DNA of 64,000 nt from Alphaproteobacteria bacterium. GTDB lineage: Bacteria > Pseudomonadota > Alphaproteobacteria > JANSWW01. The stretch's first letter is position 1, and each line of letters starts with the position of its first letter. The translations under genes were made by a program, and so were the position numbers. Positions 18,241 to 27,229 of the stretch are shown one piece after another. The stretch lies in assembly GCA_024743275.1 (NCBI GenBank), contig JANSWW010000011.1:1-64000 (forward strand), written 5' to 3'. Below the pieces are notes generated by a model that saw nothing but the letters and a program-made list of their open reading frames with translations, did not search any database and was not told the origin of the DNA.

Positions 18241-19641
18241 TCAGGACAGTCTGAGATACCATTGCCATTCCAGCGGGGTGACCACCGCCTCGAACGCGCG
18301 GCGCTCATGTTCGCGGCAGGTGTAGTAGAGGTCGACGAAACGGTCGCCGAAATAGCGGCGGGCGGCATGCGATTCCCGGAACGCCTCCAGCGCCACATTC
18401 CATTCCAGGGGGAGGGAGGGATCATGCGCCTCATAGCCGTTGCCGGTGGTCGGCGGCGGCGGGTCTATCTTGTCGGTCAGACCCTTATGCATACCGGCGA
18501 GGATCGCGCCCAGGGTGAGATAGACATTGGCATCGCCGCCGGCGACCCGGTGCTCGATCCGTCGGGCCGCCGGCGAACTCGACGGGATGCGCAGCGCCAG
18601 CGTCCGGTTGTTGACTCCCCAGCAGGGCGAGACCGGGGCATAGCTGCCCGGCTGCATCCGGCGATAGGCGTTGGCGTGGGGGGCGAAGAGGGCGGTGAAC
18701 TCCGCCATGGTGTCGGCGAGACCCTGTATCGCATGGCGGAGGGCGGGGCTGCCATGGGGGTCTTCGTCGGCGAAGATGTTCCGCTCCCGCCCGTCGATCA
18801 GGCTGATATGGGCATGGAGGCCGTTGCCGGAGAGGTCGTGGAACGGCTTCGACATGAAGGTGGCGTCCATGCCGTGCAGGTTGGCCACGCCTTTGACCAC
18901 CTGCTTGAACCGGACACCGAGATCGGCGGCGTGGACCGCGCCGGGCACGTGATGAAGGTTGATCTCGAACTGGCCCGGGGCGGCCTCGGTCGTCGCCGCC
19001 GCCGCCGGGATTCCGACATCCCGGCAGGCCTCCGCGATGTCGCTCAGCACCGCATCGAAATCGCGTAGGTCGTCGAGGGCATAGACCGCCGTTGTCTGGG
19101 GCGGTTCGCTGCGGCCGGGCGCGCGGGCGAGCAGCGGAGCTCCCCGCTCGTCCCGTGTCTTGGAAAGCAGATAGAACTCGAACTCCAGCGCCACCACGGG
19201 AGTGAGGCCGAGATCGGCGAGCCGTGCCTCGATCGCGATCAGCCTCTCCCGCGGACAGGCATAAAAGGGCGTGCCGTCATGATCGCGCATGGCCAGCTGC
19301 ACCATGGCCGCCCCCCGCATGTCCCAGCTTTGACGCAGGAGGGACCCGGGGATGGGATGGCAGACCCGGTCGGCGTCGCCGTCCTCCCAGAGCAGACCCG
19401 AGGCCTCGACCGTCTCGCCCGTCGCGTCCAGGGCCAGGACCGAGCCGGGCAACCGGAAGCCGTCGCGATAGGCGCCGCGGGCTTCCTCGACCGGGATCCG
19501 TTTGCCCCGTGCCGCCCCCAACTGGTCGATCATCACCATGTCGACGACCCGAATGTCGGGATGCGCCTCGAGAAAGGCGTCGAGTTCCTGTTCGGGCCGG
19601 GTTGTTGGGGGGGTGTCGGCGGGTGGCATGGCGGGGGGCAT
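18241..19641 (-). CDS. puuA: Glutamine-synthetase-like gamma-glutamylpolyamine synthetase (PuuA type)
   Basis: The glutamine synthetase fold uses ATP to join glutamate to an amine; homologs in polyamine operons make gamma-glutamylputrescine. Seen are the metal-site segment VALEFEFYLLS (about residue 155), GQFEINLHH, the catalytic region GLHAHISL, and the ATP-side motif NNRTLALRIP / ARRIEHRVAGGDANVYL. At 466 residues it is longer than E. coli GlnA-type N-terminal cores would predict only by a Pro-rich N-terminus (MPPAMPPADTPP); an alternative start is ATG 19629. It is the middle gene of a minus-strand operon with the hydroxyacid dehydrogenase upstream (6-base gap) and the PuuB-like oxidase downstream. 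Regulatory loops of true GlnA (adenylylation site) are not evident. Confidence 0.85.
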   Translation of the reverse strand: MPPAMPPADTPPTTRPEQELDAFLEAHPDIRVVDMVMIDQLGAARGKRIPVEEARGAYRDGFRLPGSVLALDATGETVEASGLLWEDGDADRVCHPIPGSLLRQSWDMRGAAMVQLAMRDHDGTPFYACPRERLIAIEARLADLGLTPVVALEFEFYLLSKTRDERGAPLLARAPGRSEPPQTTAVYALDDLRDFDAVLSDIAEACRDVGIPAAAATTEAAPGQFEINLHHVPGAVHAADLGVRFKQVVKGVANLHGMDATFMSKPFHDLSGNGLHAHISLIDGRERNIFADEDPHGSPALRHAIQGLADTMAEFTALFAPHANAYRRMQPGSYAPVSPCWGVNNRTLALRIPSSSPAARRIEHRVAGGDANVYLTLGAILAGMHKGLTDKIDPPPPTTGNGYEAHDPSLPLEWNVALEAFRESHAARRYFGDRFVDLYYTCREHERRAFEAVVTPLEWQWYLRLS

Positions 19642-19647
19642 GGCGCG

Positions 19648-20607
19648 TCAGGCGTCCTTCGTCTCTGGCACTTCGGTCAGCAGCGGTTTGCCGGCGAAGA
19701 ACGCCTCCACATTGGCGATCATGACATTGGCCATGCCGGTCCGGGTCGCCTCGGTCGCGGACCCGATATGGGGGGCAAGGACCACCCGGTCGGTCATGTG
19801 CTTCAGCGCTTCCGGCACGAAGGGCTCCTTGTCGAAGACGTCGAGGGCGGCACCCCAGATCTCGCCTTCCTCCAAGGCGGCGGCCAGGGCCGGCTCGTCG
19901 ACCACGCTGCCGCGGGCGATGTTGACCAGAAGTCCTTTCGGCCCAAGCGCCCGCAGGACCTCGCGGGTGACCAGATTTCGGGTCTCCTCGCCGCCCTTGC
20001 AGGCCACGACCAGGATATCGGACCGGCTGGCGAGATCTTCGAGATCGGCCACAAAGCCGTAGGTCGGGAAACCGGCCTTCTCGGCACGGCCCGTATAGGC
20101 GATGAGGGCGCCCGAGGCGACGCAGCGTTTCGCGATCGCTGCTCCGATCCTGCCGAGGCCCAGGATGCCGACGGTGGCGCCGACCAGGGTCACGGGGAGC
20201 AGCGGATAGGGACCCTCCCGCTCCCAGCGTCCGTCCCGGACATAGCGGTCGACCTGGGGGATCTGACGCAGGCCCGCCAGCAGTAGGGCCATGGTGGTGT
20301 CGGCGACCTCCTCGGTCAGGACATCGGGGGTGTTGGTCACCCGCACGCCGTTGGCCTTGGCGCCGGCGATGTCGACCCCGTCATAGCCGACGCCGAAATT
20401 GGCGTAGAGCGCCAGGTCCGGCAGCGAGGCCATCGTCTCGGCCGTGATCTTGTTGCCGATGGCCGCCCGCACGCCGGGGCCGTTGGCCGCGAGGAACCCG
20501 TCCTTGTCGGCGGCCTGATCGAGCCGGAGGACGGTGTAGCGCTCGTAGATATGGTCCATCGGCGCCACGATCGGGGAAGTTTGCATCACGACGGGCTTTT
20601 CGGTCAT
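19648..20607 (-). CDS. D-2-hydroxyacid dehydrogenase (glyoxylate/hydroxypyruvate reductase family)
   Basis: An NAD(P)H-dependent dehydrogenase acting on 2-keto or D-2-hydroxy acids. The nucleotide site GATVGILGLGRIGAAIAKR is at about residues 142-160. The catalytic Arg lies in VNIARGSVVDEPAL, the Glu in the AALEEGEIWGAALDVFDKEP stretch, and the His in VVLAPHIGSATEATR. From ATG 20607 it has 319 residues, a full-length GhrB-like protein; a longer reading from 20874 would cross the divergent gene and is rejected. It heads the operon with the PuuA- and PuuB-like genes, possibly to process keto acids from the same pathway. The exact substrate is not decidable from sequence. Confidence 0.85.
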   Translation of the reverse strand: MTEKPVVMQTSPIVAPMDHIYERYTVLRLDQAADKDGFLAANGPGVRAAIGNKITAETMASLPDLALYANFGVGYDGVDIAGAKANGVRVTNTPDVLTEEVADTTMALLLAGLRQIPQVDRYVRDGRWEREGPYPLLPVTLVGATVGILGLGRIGAAIAKRCVASGALIAYTGRAEKAGFPTYGFVADLEDLASRSDILVVACKGGEETRNLVTREVLRALGPKGLLVNIARGSVVDEPALAAALEEGEIWGAALDVFDKEPFVPEALKHMTDRVVLAPHIGSATEATRTGMANVMIANVEAFFAGKPLLTEVPETKDA

Positions 20608-20653
20608 GTGAGGGCGGCCTTTGAAGCGGTAGGAACGGGGCGAATGTCCCCCG

Positions 20654-20668
20654 TCGCATTGAATGCGA
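20654..20668. promoter_or_regulatory. 15-bp perfect palindrome in a divergent promoter region
   Basis: TCGCATTGAATGCGA is a perfect inverted repeat with 7-base arms around a central G. It lies 47 bases upstream of the hydroxyacid dehydrogenase start (minus) and 118 bases upstream of the lipoprotein start (plus). Its position suits an operator for the dehydrogenase-PuuA-PuuB operon. No regulator gene is adjacent. Confidence 0.4.
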
Positions 20669-20785
20669 TGATCGGCCACAAAGGCAATCGGTCTCTCGCC
20701 TGTGATGATCCGCCATTGGCAAATTCCCGTCGGATCGCCTATGTGCAGGGCGAAGGGGCGACCATTCTTGTGAAGGAGGAACCAG

Positions 20786-21379
20786 ATGGTTCTGAGGAAT
20801 TTGGCGACGCGCGGGGTCCTGGTGTCCGGTCTTGTCGCCGGTCTTTCCGCCTGTGCCGGCGATGTGCTCGTCACCCAGGGCGGTTTCGCGCCGCTCGGCC
20901 AGGAATATCTCCGGGAACAGCTTCAGGCCGCGAACGCCAGAGGACCCGTCCTCGTCGAGGTGACAGGTCCGGCCCTGGGCGAGAGCGCGGAGGCGCTGGC
21001 GACCCGGATCGCGGCGAGCATCAAGGGCATTCCGCCCGGGATCAACCCGGAGTTCACGAGCGATCCGGCGAAGGCCGGTTCCACGTCCTACCGGGTCGTC
21101 TATGGCTTCGATGTTCCCAACCAGGTTGGCGCCTATCAGGTGTGCGAGAAGGGGAGCTATACGCCCGTCGTCGACCCGAACGGCCCCGACAGGCTCAAGC
21201 TCGTCGTCGCATTCTGTTACAAGGATGGCTCCGAGAACCACTTGATCGCGCGGCGTGGCGCCATCGCCAGCGCCGATGCCCCGGATTTCACCGAAACCGT
21301 CAACCAGGCCACCTTCGAACTCTTCCGCCCCGGCTTCGACGATCGCCGAGGATCGAACGACCAGTTCGAAAGCCTCTGA
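20786..21379 (+). CDS. Predicted lipoprotein, function unknown
   Basis: A 197-residue protein with a short basic N-terminus, a hydrophobic stretch and a lipobox (AGLSAC) at about residues 18-23. This predicts cleavage before Cys 23 and lipid anchoring. The mature part is soluble, with two further cysteines (YQVCEKGSY, VVAFCYKDGS) that could form a disulfide, and ends in an acidic/polar tail. No family is recognised. AAGGAGGAA precedes the ATG. It is divergent from the dehydrogenase operon, 178 bases away, and stands alone before the chemoreceptor gene. Confidence 0.75.
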   Translation: MVLRNLATRGVLVSGLVAGLSACAGDVLVTQGGFAPLGQEYLREQLQAANARGPVLVEVTGPALGESAEALATRIAASIKGIPPGINPEFTSDPAKAGSTSYRVVYGFDVPNQVGAYQVCEKGSYTPVVDPNGPDRLKLVVAFCYKDGSENHLIARRGAIASADAPDFTETVNQATFELFRPGFDDRRGSNDQFESL

Positions 21380-21579
21380 CCCAATTCGGTTGAATTGAGT
21401 GGATGAGGGGGGCAGTGAGCGACCTGCTCTTAACCTTTTGCGCGCTTCACTCTGCCCCTAAAACGCTTGTCCGATGGCGTCTCTGGCCCTTTGGTAATCT
21501 TTTATTTACTTCTTTCGGTCACAACGACATACCGATAGGCGTTTGAAAAAAAGACGCGGCATAAGGGTGGAGCGAAACG

Positions 21580-24138
21580 ATGACGACCAAGGATCGCGTC
21601 GAAACCGGCGATTCCGAGAAGAATTCCGTGGTGACCAAGGCCGCTGCGAAGAAGTCCGGCGTCATGCCGTCCAGTATCGCCGCCCGACTGGTCCTGTCCT
21701 TTGTTGTGGTTCTGCTGCTGACGCTTGCCGTCGGCGCTGTCTCCCTGTTTGCCTTCCAGGGGGCCAATCGCGCGCTGGTTGACGTTGTCGACCGACAGTT
21801 GCCGGCGATGACCGGTGCCAGCCGTCTGCTTGCGACCGGCGCCAGTCTTGCCTCCCAGGCGCCCTTGCTCGCCTCGGCGCGCAGCGACGCCGAGCGCGGT
21901 CAGAAGCGCGCCGACCTGGATCGGTTGCTCGCGGATTTCGCTGCCCAGGACGGGCGCATGGGCGGCCGAATGACCGACGTCTTCGAGCAGCTTTCCGATA
22001 AGATCGCCGCCTTGGACGTTGCGGTTGCGGAGAAGATCGTGCTGCGCGGCGCCATCGACAGGCAGCTTGTTGCGATTTCCGAGGCGCAGGACGGCTTCAA
22101 GGCGGTTCTGGATCCGATGGAATCGGCGGTCCGGCTCACCTCCTTGGAACTGGGCGACAATGTTGCCGAGGAGAGCGAACAGGCCCTGGTCGATCTCACC
22201 GCCGGGACCCTGGCCGACGCCTTCCTGCTTGCCAGTATTTCGAGCCAGATCAATACCCTCGCCGTCGAGGTGCTCGCCGCCGCGTCGACCGGATCGGAGT
22301 GGGCCTCGGTGCCGCCGACCTGGAAACCCCGGTTGGAGAAGGCGGGCGAGCAGATCGAGCAGCTGAGCGACGGTCCCGTCAAGCAGACCGGGCGCAGCGC
22401 CATCAAGTCGCTCGGCGACACGGTGGACGATACCGGCCGGGTCAACCGCATGATGCTGGCCATGGCCCGCCGTGATCTCGGCGTATTCGGAAACCTGCGC
22501 AACAGCGCCTTCGAAGAGTCCCGTAAGCTCACTGACACGACAACGACCAAACTGGTCGAACAGACCAATGAGCGGGTCGATCTCATTATGTCCGATGGGC
22601 TGGAGCCGGTCCGCGCCATCGGGGCGCTCCGGGCGCTTGTGAACTATTCGACCGGCCTTCTCTATCGGGCGGCCTATGAGACCGACCCCGCCAATCTCGC
22701 GGCGAAGCGCTTCCTCGCGCTCGAGAACTTCAGCCAGACCAAGGGGGATCTCGCCGTGATCCAGGGCTTGGAAGGGGCTGACAAGGCCGATCAGGCGCTC
22801 AAAGGTTTGGTCCAGTTCGCCACCGGCAAGACAAGCATCTTCGCGAACCAGGCCGCCTATCTCGAAGCGGTTGCCAAGGTTGATGCCCTGTTGTTGGAAA
22901 GCCGTGCGCTGACCCAGCAATTGAGCGAGGACCTGCAAACCCTGGTGGCCGGGTCGGAACAGGCCGCCAATCTGGAGGCCCAGTCCACTCTGGGCGAGAT
23001 CGCCGACAGCCGGGCGTTGGTGATCGCGGCGATCGCCATCAACATTTTGGCCGCCGCCCTGATCTGCTACTTCTACGTCTTCCGCAATGTCGGCAAGCGG
23101 CTAAAGTCGCTGACCGGCCTGATGGGCCGGGTCGCCGGCGGCGATCTCTCCGTCACCATTCCCACCAAGGACACGGACGAGCTGGGCGACATGGCCCGGG
23201 CGCTGGCGATCTTCAAGGATCGCACGGCGGAGGCCGAACAGGCGAGCCGTCAGCGTCAGATCGACCGGGAGAAGGCGGCCGAGGAGAAGAAGGCCGCCAT
23301 GGCGGATCTGGCCAGCCGCTTCGAGCGGTCGGTCAAGTCGATCGTCGACGAGACCGCCCAGGATGCCCAGCGGCTGAGTCAGGTCGCCAGCAACATGTCC
23401 GACTATGCCGACGATACGGTCACCCAGAGCTCGGCGGCGGCCAGCGCCACCGAGCAGGCGACCGGCAATGTCCAGCTCGCGGCGAGCGCGGCGGAGGAGA
23501 TGGCCGCGAGCATCCAGGAGATCGAAGAACAGACCCGCCGGTCGACCGATCTCGCCCAGGGTGCGGTCGAGGCCTCCAATCATAGCCGCGAAACCCTGGA
23601 GGGGCTTGTAGAGGCGACCAAGAAAATCGGCAATGTGATCGCCTTCATCACGGAGATCGCCGAACAGACCAACCTCCTGGCGCTCAACGCCACCATCGAG
23701 GCGGCCCGCGCCGGCGAGGCGGGCAAGGGCTTCGCGGTCGTCGCCGACGAGGTGAAATCGCTGGCCGGCCAGACCGCCAACGCGACCCAGGAAATCTCCG
23801 AGATCATCCAGGCGGTCGACAAGGGCGCCAGCGAATCGCGGGTCGCGGTCGAGAGCATCAACGACCGGATTTCCGAGATCAACACGATCGTCACCCACAT
23901 CGCCCAGTCCATCGAGGCCCAGGGGGTCGCGACCCGCGAGATCGCCGACAATGTCAGCCAGGCGGCGAGCGGGACCCAGGAGGCGTCGCACAATGTCGGT
24001 CAGGTCAGCCAGGTGGCGAACGACACCGGCAACGCCGCCCGCGAGGTCAAGTCGGCGATGGACGAACTGGACGGCCGCTTCAAGGCGCTGGGTCAGGAGG
24101 TGCAGAACTTCCTCACCGAGGTCCGCCAATCGGGCTGA
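21580..24138 (+). CDS. Methyl-accepting chemotaxis protein with large helical sensor region
   Basis: A transmembrane chemoreceptor that would control CheA. Membrane segments are at about residues 37-59 and 478-498, so the periplasmic sensor region is about 420 residues, unusually large and predicted mostly helical. A HAMP domain follows ([20 protein letters not shown], about 508-527). The conserved signalling tip, with [20 protein letters not shown], lies at about 690-710. The C-terminus (EVRQSG) has no CheR/CheB-binding pentapeptide, so adaptation may need other receptors. A basic cytoplasmic N-terminus of about 35 residues precedes the first segment. No chemotaxis genes flank it, and the ligand is unknown. 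Confidence 0.95.
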   Translation: MTTKDRVETGDSEKNSVVTKAAAKKSGVMPSSIAARLVLSFVVVLLLTLAVGAVSLFAFQGANRALVDVVDRQLPAMTGASRLLATGASLASQAPLLASARSDAERGQKRADLDRLLADFAAQDGRMGGRMTDVFEQLSDKIAALDVAVAEKIVLRGAIDRQLVAISEAQDGFKAVLDPMESAVRLTSLELGDNVAEESEQALVDLTAGTLADAFLLASISSQINTLAVEVLAAASTGSEWASVPPTWKPRLEKAGEQIEQLSDGPVKQTGRSAIKSLGDTVDDTGRVNRMMLAMARRDLGVFGNLRNSAFEESRKLTDTTTTKLVEQTNERVDLIMSDGLEPVRAIGALRALVNYSTGLLYRAAYETDPANLAAKRFLALENFSQTKGDLAVIQGLEGADKADQALKGLVQFATGKTSIFANQAAYLEAVAKVDALLLESRALTQQLSEDLQTLVAGSEQAANLEAQSTLGEIADSRALVIAAIAINILAAALICYFYVFRNVGKRLKSLTGLMGRVAGGDLSVTIPTKDTDELGDMARALAIFKDRTAEAEQASRQRQIDREKAAEEKKAAMADLASRFERSVKSIVDETAQDAQRLSQVASNMSDYADDTVTQSSAAASATEQATGNVQLAASAAEEMAASIQEIEEQTRRSTDLAQGAVEASNHSRETLEGLVEATKKIGNVIAFITEIAEQTNLLALNATIEAARAGEAGKGFAVVADEVKSLAGQTANATQEISEIIQAVDKGASESRVAVESINDRISEINTIVTHIAQSIEAQGVATREIADNVSQAASGTQEASHNVGQVSQVANDTGNAAREVKSAMDELDGRFKALGQEVQNFLTEVRQSG

Positions 24139-24578
24139 CCCCTCCACCGGGTTGACACAAAAGGCAGGTTGGGCGGCGATATCCCCTAACTCTGTCCCCC
24201 CTAACCTTGTCCCCCTTCACCCTGTCCCCCCTCACCCTGTCCCTCTCCCCGCTGGGGAGAGGGGACGCGCTTCTTAAACCTCTCCCCTTGGGGAGAGGTC
24301 CGAGCGAATGCGAGGGGTGAGGGGGACAGGGTGTGGGGGGCAGGGTGTGGGGAGCCCCCCCCGTCTCGGAACCGGGGTCGGGGCTCACACACCTCGCCTG
24401 ATAGGAGGAGGTTTGAAGGGGATGGCCGGGTTGAGCGCGATGCCTCCGATATCCCGTCCGTCCTGCCTTGTCAGGGGAGCAGGCTCGGCAACTTCCTTCC
24501 CCGTTGCCAGGGGGCGGGAAGGGGAGTAGGCCTGTGGCGTCCCCATCCAATTCAGACGCAACGATCGCAGGGTGCCCC
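24139..24578. repeat. 440-base gap with 15-bp tandem repeats and GC-rich palindromes
   Basis: No gene is supported here. From 24186 to 24245 there are four 15-base units of the form CTAACCTTGTCCCCC / CTCACCCTGTCCCTC. Next come two perfect 10-bp palindromes: CCCTCTCCCC-GCT-GGGGAGAGGG (24241-24263) and ACCTCTCCCC-TT-GGGGAGAGGT (24278-24299). At about 24310-24350 the sequence GGGTGAGGGGGACAGGGTG runs as the inverse of the tandem units, so the whole block could fold into one long hairpin. A related element lies upstream of mobA. Confidence 0.8.
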
Positions 24579-25943
24579 ATGACCGTCCCGACCTCCGACG
24601 CCCGGGATTATCTCGAAAACTGGCTAAAGGAACGCCGGATCACCGAAGTGGAATGCCAGGTTCCCGATCTGGCCGGCATCAGCCGCGGCAAGATCCTGCC
24701 GGCCAACAAGTTCATCACCACCCTGCGCGATCGCGGCCTACGGATTCCGGAATCGATCTTCATCCAGACGGTGACCGGCGGGTTCCCGGACAATAGCGAC
24801 GTCAACCCGGCGGACAGCGACGTCTACCTCACGCCGGATGTGGCGACCTTGCGCGTCGTGCCCTGGCACCGTGAGCCGACCGCCCAGATCATCAACGACT
24901 GCACCTACGCCGATGGGAGCGTCGTCGACATCTCCCCGCGCCAGGTCCTGAAGCGGGTCGTCGATCTCTACCGGGCCAAGGGGCTCTCGGCCGTGGTCGC
25001 GCCGGAGCTGGAATTCTATCTCGTCGCCAAGAATGTCGACCCGGATCTTCCTCTGGAGCCACCTGTGGGCCGGTCGGGCCGACCGGAGACCGGGCGGCAG
25101 GCCTTCGGCATCGACGCCACCAACGAGTTCGATCCCCTGTTCGAGGACGTCTACGACTATTGCGAGGTTCAGGAACTCGACATCGATACCCTGACTCATG
25201 AGGGCGGACCGGCCCAGATGGAGATCAATTTCAACCATGGCGACCCGCTGTCGCTGGCCGATCAGGCCTTCATGTTCAAGCGGACGGTCCGGGAATGCGC
25301 GCTGCGCCACAATGTTTTCGCCACCTTCATGGCGAAACCGCTGCAGAGCGAGCCAGGCAGCTCGATGCACATACACACCTCGGTCATCGAGACCGCCGAC
25401 GGTCGCAACATCTTCGCCCGGGACGACGGGGAAAACTCCGAAGAGTTGCTCTGGTTCATCGGTGGGTTGCAGAAATATCTGCCCCGGGTGATGCCGCTGC
25501 TCGCCCCCTATGTGAACAGCTATCGGCGCTATGTCGCTTATTCCTCGGCGCCGCAGAACGTTCATTGGGGCGTCGACAACCGCACCACCGGCCTGCGCAT
25601 GCCGCTTTCCACGCCCCAGGCGCGGCGGATCGAGAACCGGGTCGCGGGCGCCGACGCCAACCCCTATCTCGCCATGGCCGCGACGCTGGCCTGTGGCTGG
25701 CTCGGGCTGGAGGAGAAGGTCGAGCCCGCGGCCGCCGTCGAGGGCAATGCCTATGGCATGAGCCGGGCGCTGCCCCGCCATCTGGAGGACGCGCTCGGCC
25801 GGCTGGAGCGCTGCAAGGAACTCCAGGACGTACTGGGCGAGCGCTTCGTCGACGTATTGGTGGATGTGAAGGAGGCGGAGTACGACGCCTATCAGAACGT
25901 CATCAGCCCGTGGGAGCGGGAAAACCTGCTGCTGAACGTTTAG
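24579..25943 (+). CDS. Second glutamine-synthetase-like gamma-glutamylpolyamine synthetase
   Basis: A second member of the glutamine synthetase family, 454 residues from ATG 24579, which follows the repeat block. The N-terminal part has VECQVPDLAGISRGKILPAN, the pattern seen in PuuA-type enzymes. The core holds VVAPELEFYLV (about 140), AQMEINFNHGDP (about 212), GSSMHIHTSV, and the ATP-side NRTTGLRMPLSTPQARRIEN. It likely ligates glutamate to an amine such as putrescine, spermidine or ethanolamine. It differs strongly from the homolog at 18241, so the two probably serve different amines. A longer reading from 24468 runs through the repeats and is rejected. Confidence 0.87.
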   Translation: MTVPTSDARDYLENWLKERRITEVECQVPDLAGISRGKILPANKFITTLRDRGLRIPESIFIQTVTGGFPDNSDVNPADSDVYLTPDVATLRVVPWHREPTAQIINDCTYADGSVVDISPRQVLKRVVDLYRAKGLSAVVAPELEFYLVAKNVDPDLPLEPPVGRSGRPETGRQAFGIDATNEFDPLFEDVYDYCEVQELDIDTLTHEGGPAQMEINFNHGDPLSLADQAFMFKRTVRECALRHNVFATFMAKPLQSEPGSSMHIHTSVIETADGRNIFARDDGENSEELLWFIGGLQKYLPRVMPLLAPYVNSYRRYVAYSSAPQNVHWGVDNRTTGLRMPLSTPQARRIENRVAGADANPYLAMAATLACGWLGLEEKVEPAAAVEGNAYGMSRALPRHLEDALGRLERCKELQDVLGERFVDVLVDVKEAEYDAYQNVISPWERENLLLNV

Positions 25944-25975
25944 GGTCGATCAGCTCTCCAGTCTAGCTCGCCAGT

Positions 25976-26947
25976 CTAACTCGCGAGGGCCTCGTCGACA
26001 TCCCGGCGGAACAGCAGATCGTCGATGAAGCCCTGCAGGTGATAGAGATCGGTGTCGAGGTTCTTGAGCCGGATGCAGACATTCCGGTGCAGCAGCTCCA
26101 ACTCCTTGGGCCGCGGCGTGTCGGTCTCCTCCATCGCCTCCGCCCAGAGGGTCAACAGCGGCTCGGTATCCATCCACCAGGCGCGCAACACCGAGATCTC
26201 GGGCCAGATCTGTGTCTCAATGGGGGCCGGTGACTTCACCAGGGATATGAGATTGCCGGTGGCCGCGCGCAGTATCTTCTGCCGCTCATGGGCCCAGCAG
26301 GTGGATTTGTGCAGATGGACGGCGGTTTCCTTCAGGATGTCGTTGCGAATTCCGGCGGCCTTTTCGGCGGCCAACTGGGCCATCTCGGCCACCCGGTTGC
26401 GCCGTTGCTCGATCACGCCGCCGAGGCAGCTAACACATTCGATGGCGTGCAGGGCCTTTTCGATGACGGCAATGGTCTCCTCGACGTCGATCTCCCGGGT
26501 CTCTCGGATCTCCTGGACGATGGTGCCGGCTATTTGGGCGCTGTGGTCGACGGCGGTGCTGTTCTCGGCCTTGGGGATGTGGAGCTTTTCCATCAGGCCG
26601 GACAGCACCCGGCCGCGCAGGTCCTCGGGCGCGGACCAGGACGGGGCGCCGGTGGTCAGTTCCGTGGGGACCGGGTCGCCCTGGGCGAGTCGCGGCTGAT
26701 AGGATAGTCCGACCTCGACAATCCCGAACATGTCGAGTTCCTTGGCGGAGCGACGCACTTCGCTGGCGTTGACGAGGTTTTCGACCGGAATCGAGGCGGT
26801 CTGCTCGCCATGGGCGATTCGCAGCAACGTCTCCCGGTCGACGTCGCGCTCGAACCAGGTGCCCGGCTGACGCGGCGTAGCGGTTTCGAACGAAATCCGC
26901 TCCCGGTTCGTCAGCGGCAGTCCCTCGAAGGAAAGAAAAGAAATCAT
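25976..26947 (-). CDS. Hypothetical protein, helical, between polyamine genes
   Basis: A 323-residue soluble protein that I do not recognise. It has no signal peptide or membrane segment. The N-terminal third has the pattern WFERDVDRETLLRIAHGEQT. The middle is strongly helical and charged, with ECVSCLGGVIEQRRNRVAEM holding two closely spaced cysteines (CVSC), a possible metal or redox site. The C-terminal part has several Trp/Leu-rich helices (RAWWMDTEPLLTLWAEAMEE). It converges on the glutamine-synthetase-like gene (32-base gap) and is divergent from the aminotransferase gene. Codon use looks like its neighbours. Confidence 0.7.
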   Translation of the reverse strand: MISFLSFEGLPLTNRERISFETATPRQPGTWFERDVDRETLLRIAHGEQTASIPVENLVNASEVRRSAKELDMFGIVEVGLSYQPRLAQGDPVPTELTTGAPSWSAPEDLRGRVLSGLMEKLHIPKAENSTAVDHSAQIAGTIVQEIRETREIDVEETIAVIEKALHAIECVSCLGGVIEQRRNRVAEMAQLAAEKAAGIRNDILKETAVHLHKSTCWAHERQKILRAATGNLISLVKSPAPIETQIWPEISVLRAWWMDTEPLLTLWAEAMEETDTPRPKELELLHRNVCIRLKNLDTDLYHLQGFIDDLLFRRDVDEALAS

Positions 26948-27157
26948 TGTCCCAGATACCCTCAGCCCAAATCCCTTTGGTGTTTCGCTACGCTAATAAC
27001 CAAAAGGCTAAATTTCCGTTAACCGACGGGATGGGTGGGCAGATTCGTATGGCGTTGGGTAGCGGTTGCCGAAACCGTCCCGACCATGCTGTAGTCGGCC
27101 ATCATGTTCACGCGAGACCTCTACAGGGACCTGATGATCCTTTGCGCGCGGATCGGC

Positions 27158-27163
27158 TATAAT
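27158..27163 (+). promoter_or_regulatory. Consensus -10 element upstream of the aminotransferase gene
   Basis: A perfect TATAAT lies 67 bases before the aminotransferase start. No good -35 is present at 17 bases (TGATCC), so the promoter may need an activator. The 282-base divergent gap holds no other clear signal. Confidence 0.5.
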
Positions 27164-27229
27164 CCGTGACACTACGGTTGTGTGTTCCCCCTTGCCACCG
27201 ACCGCTCCTCTCAGGAAAGAACAGCTCCC

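Noticed and set aside
18241-19641. True glutamine synthetase GlnA
   Set aside because: The PuuB-like neighbour and the lack of a visible adenylylation loop favour a polyamine or amine ligase.
24186-24245. CRISPR-like array from the 15-bp tandem units
   Set aside because: The units are contiguous with no spacers and there are no cas genes.
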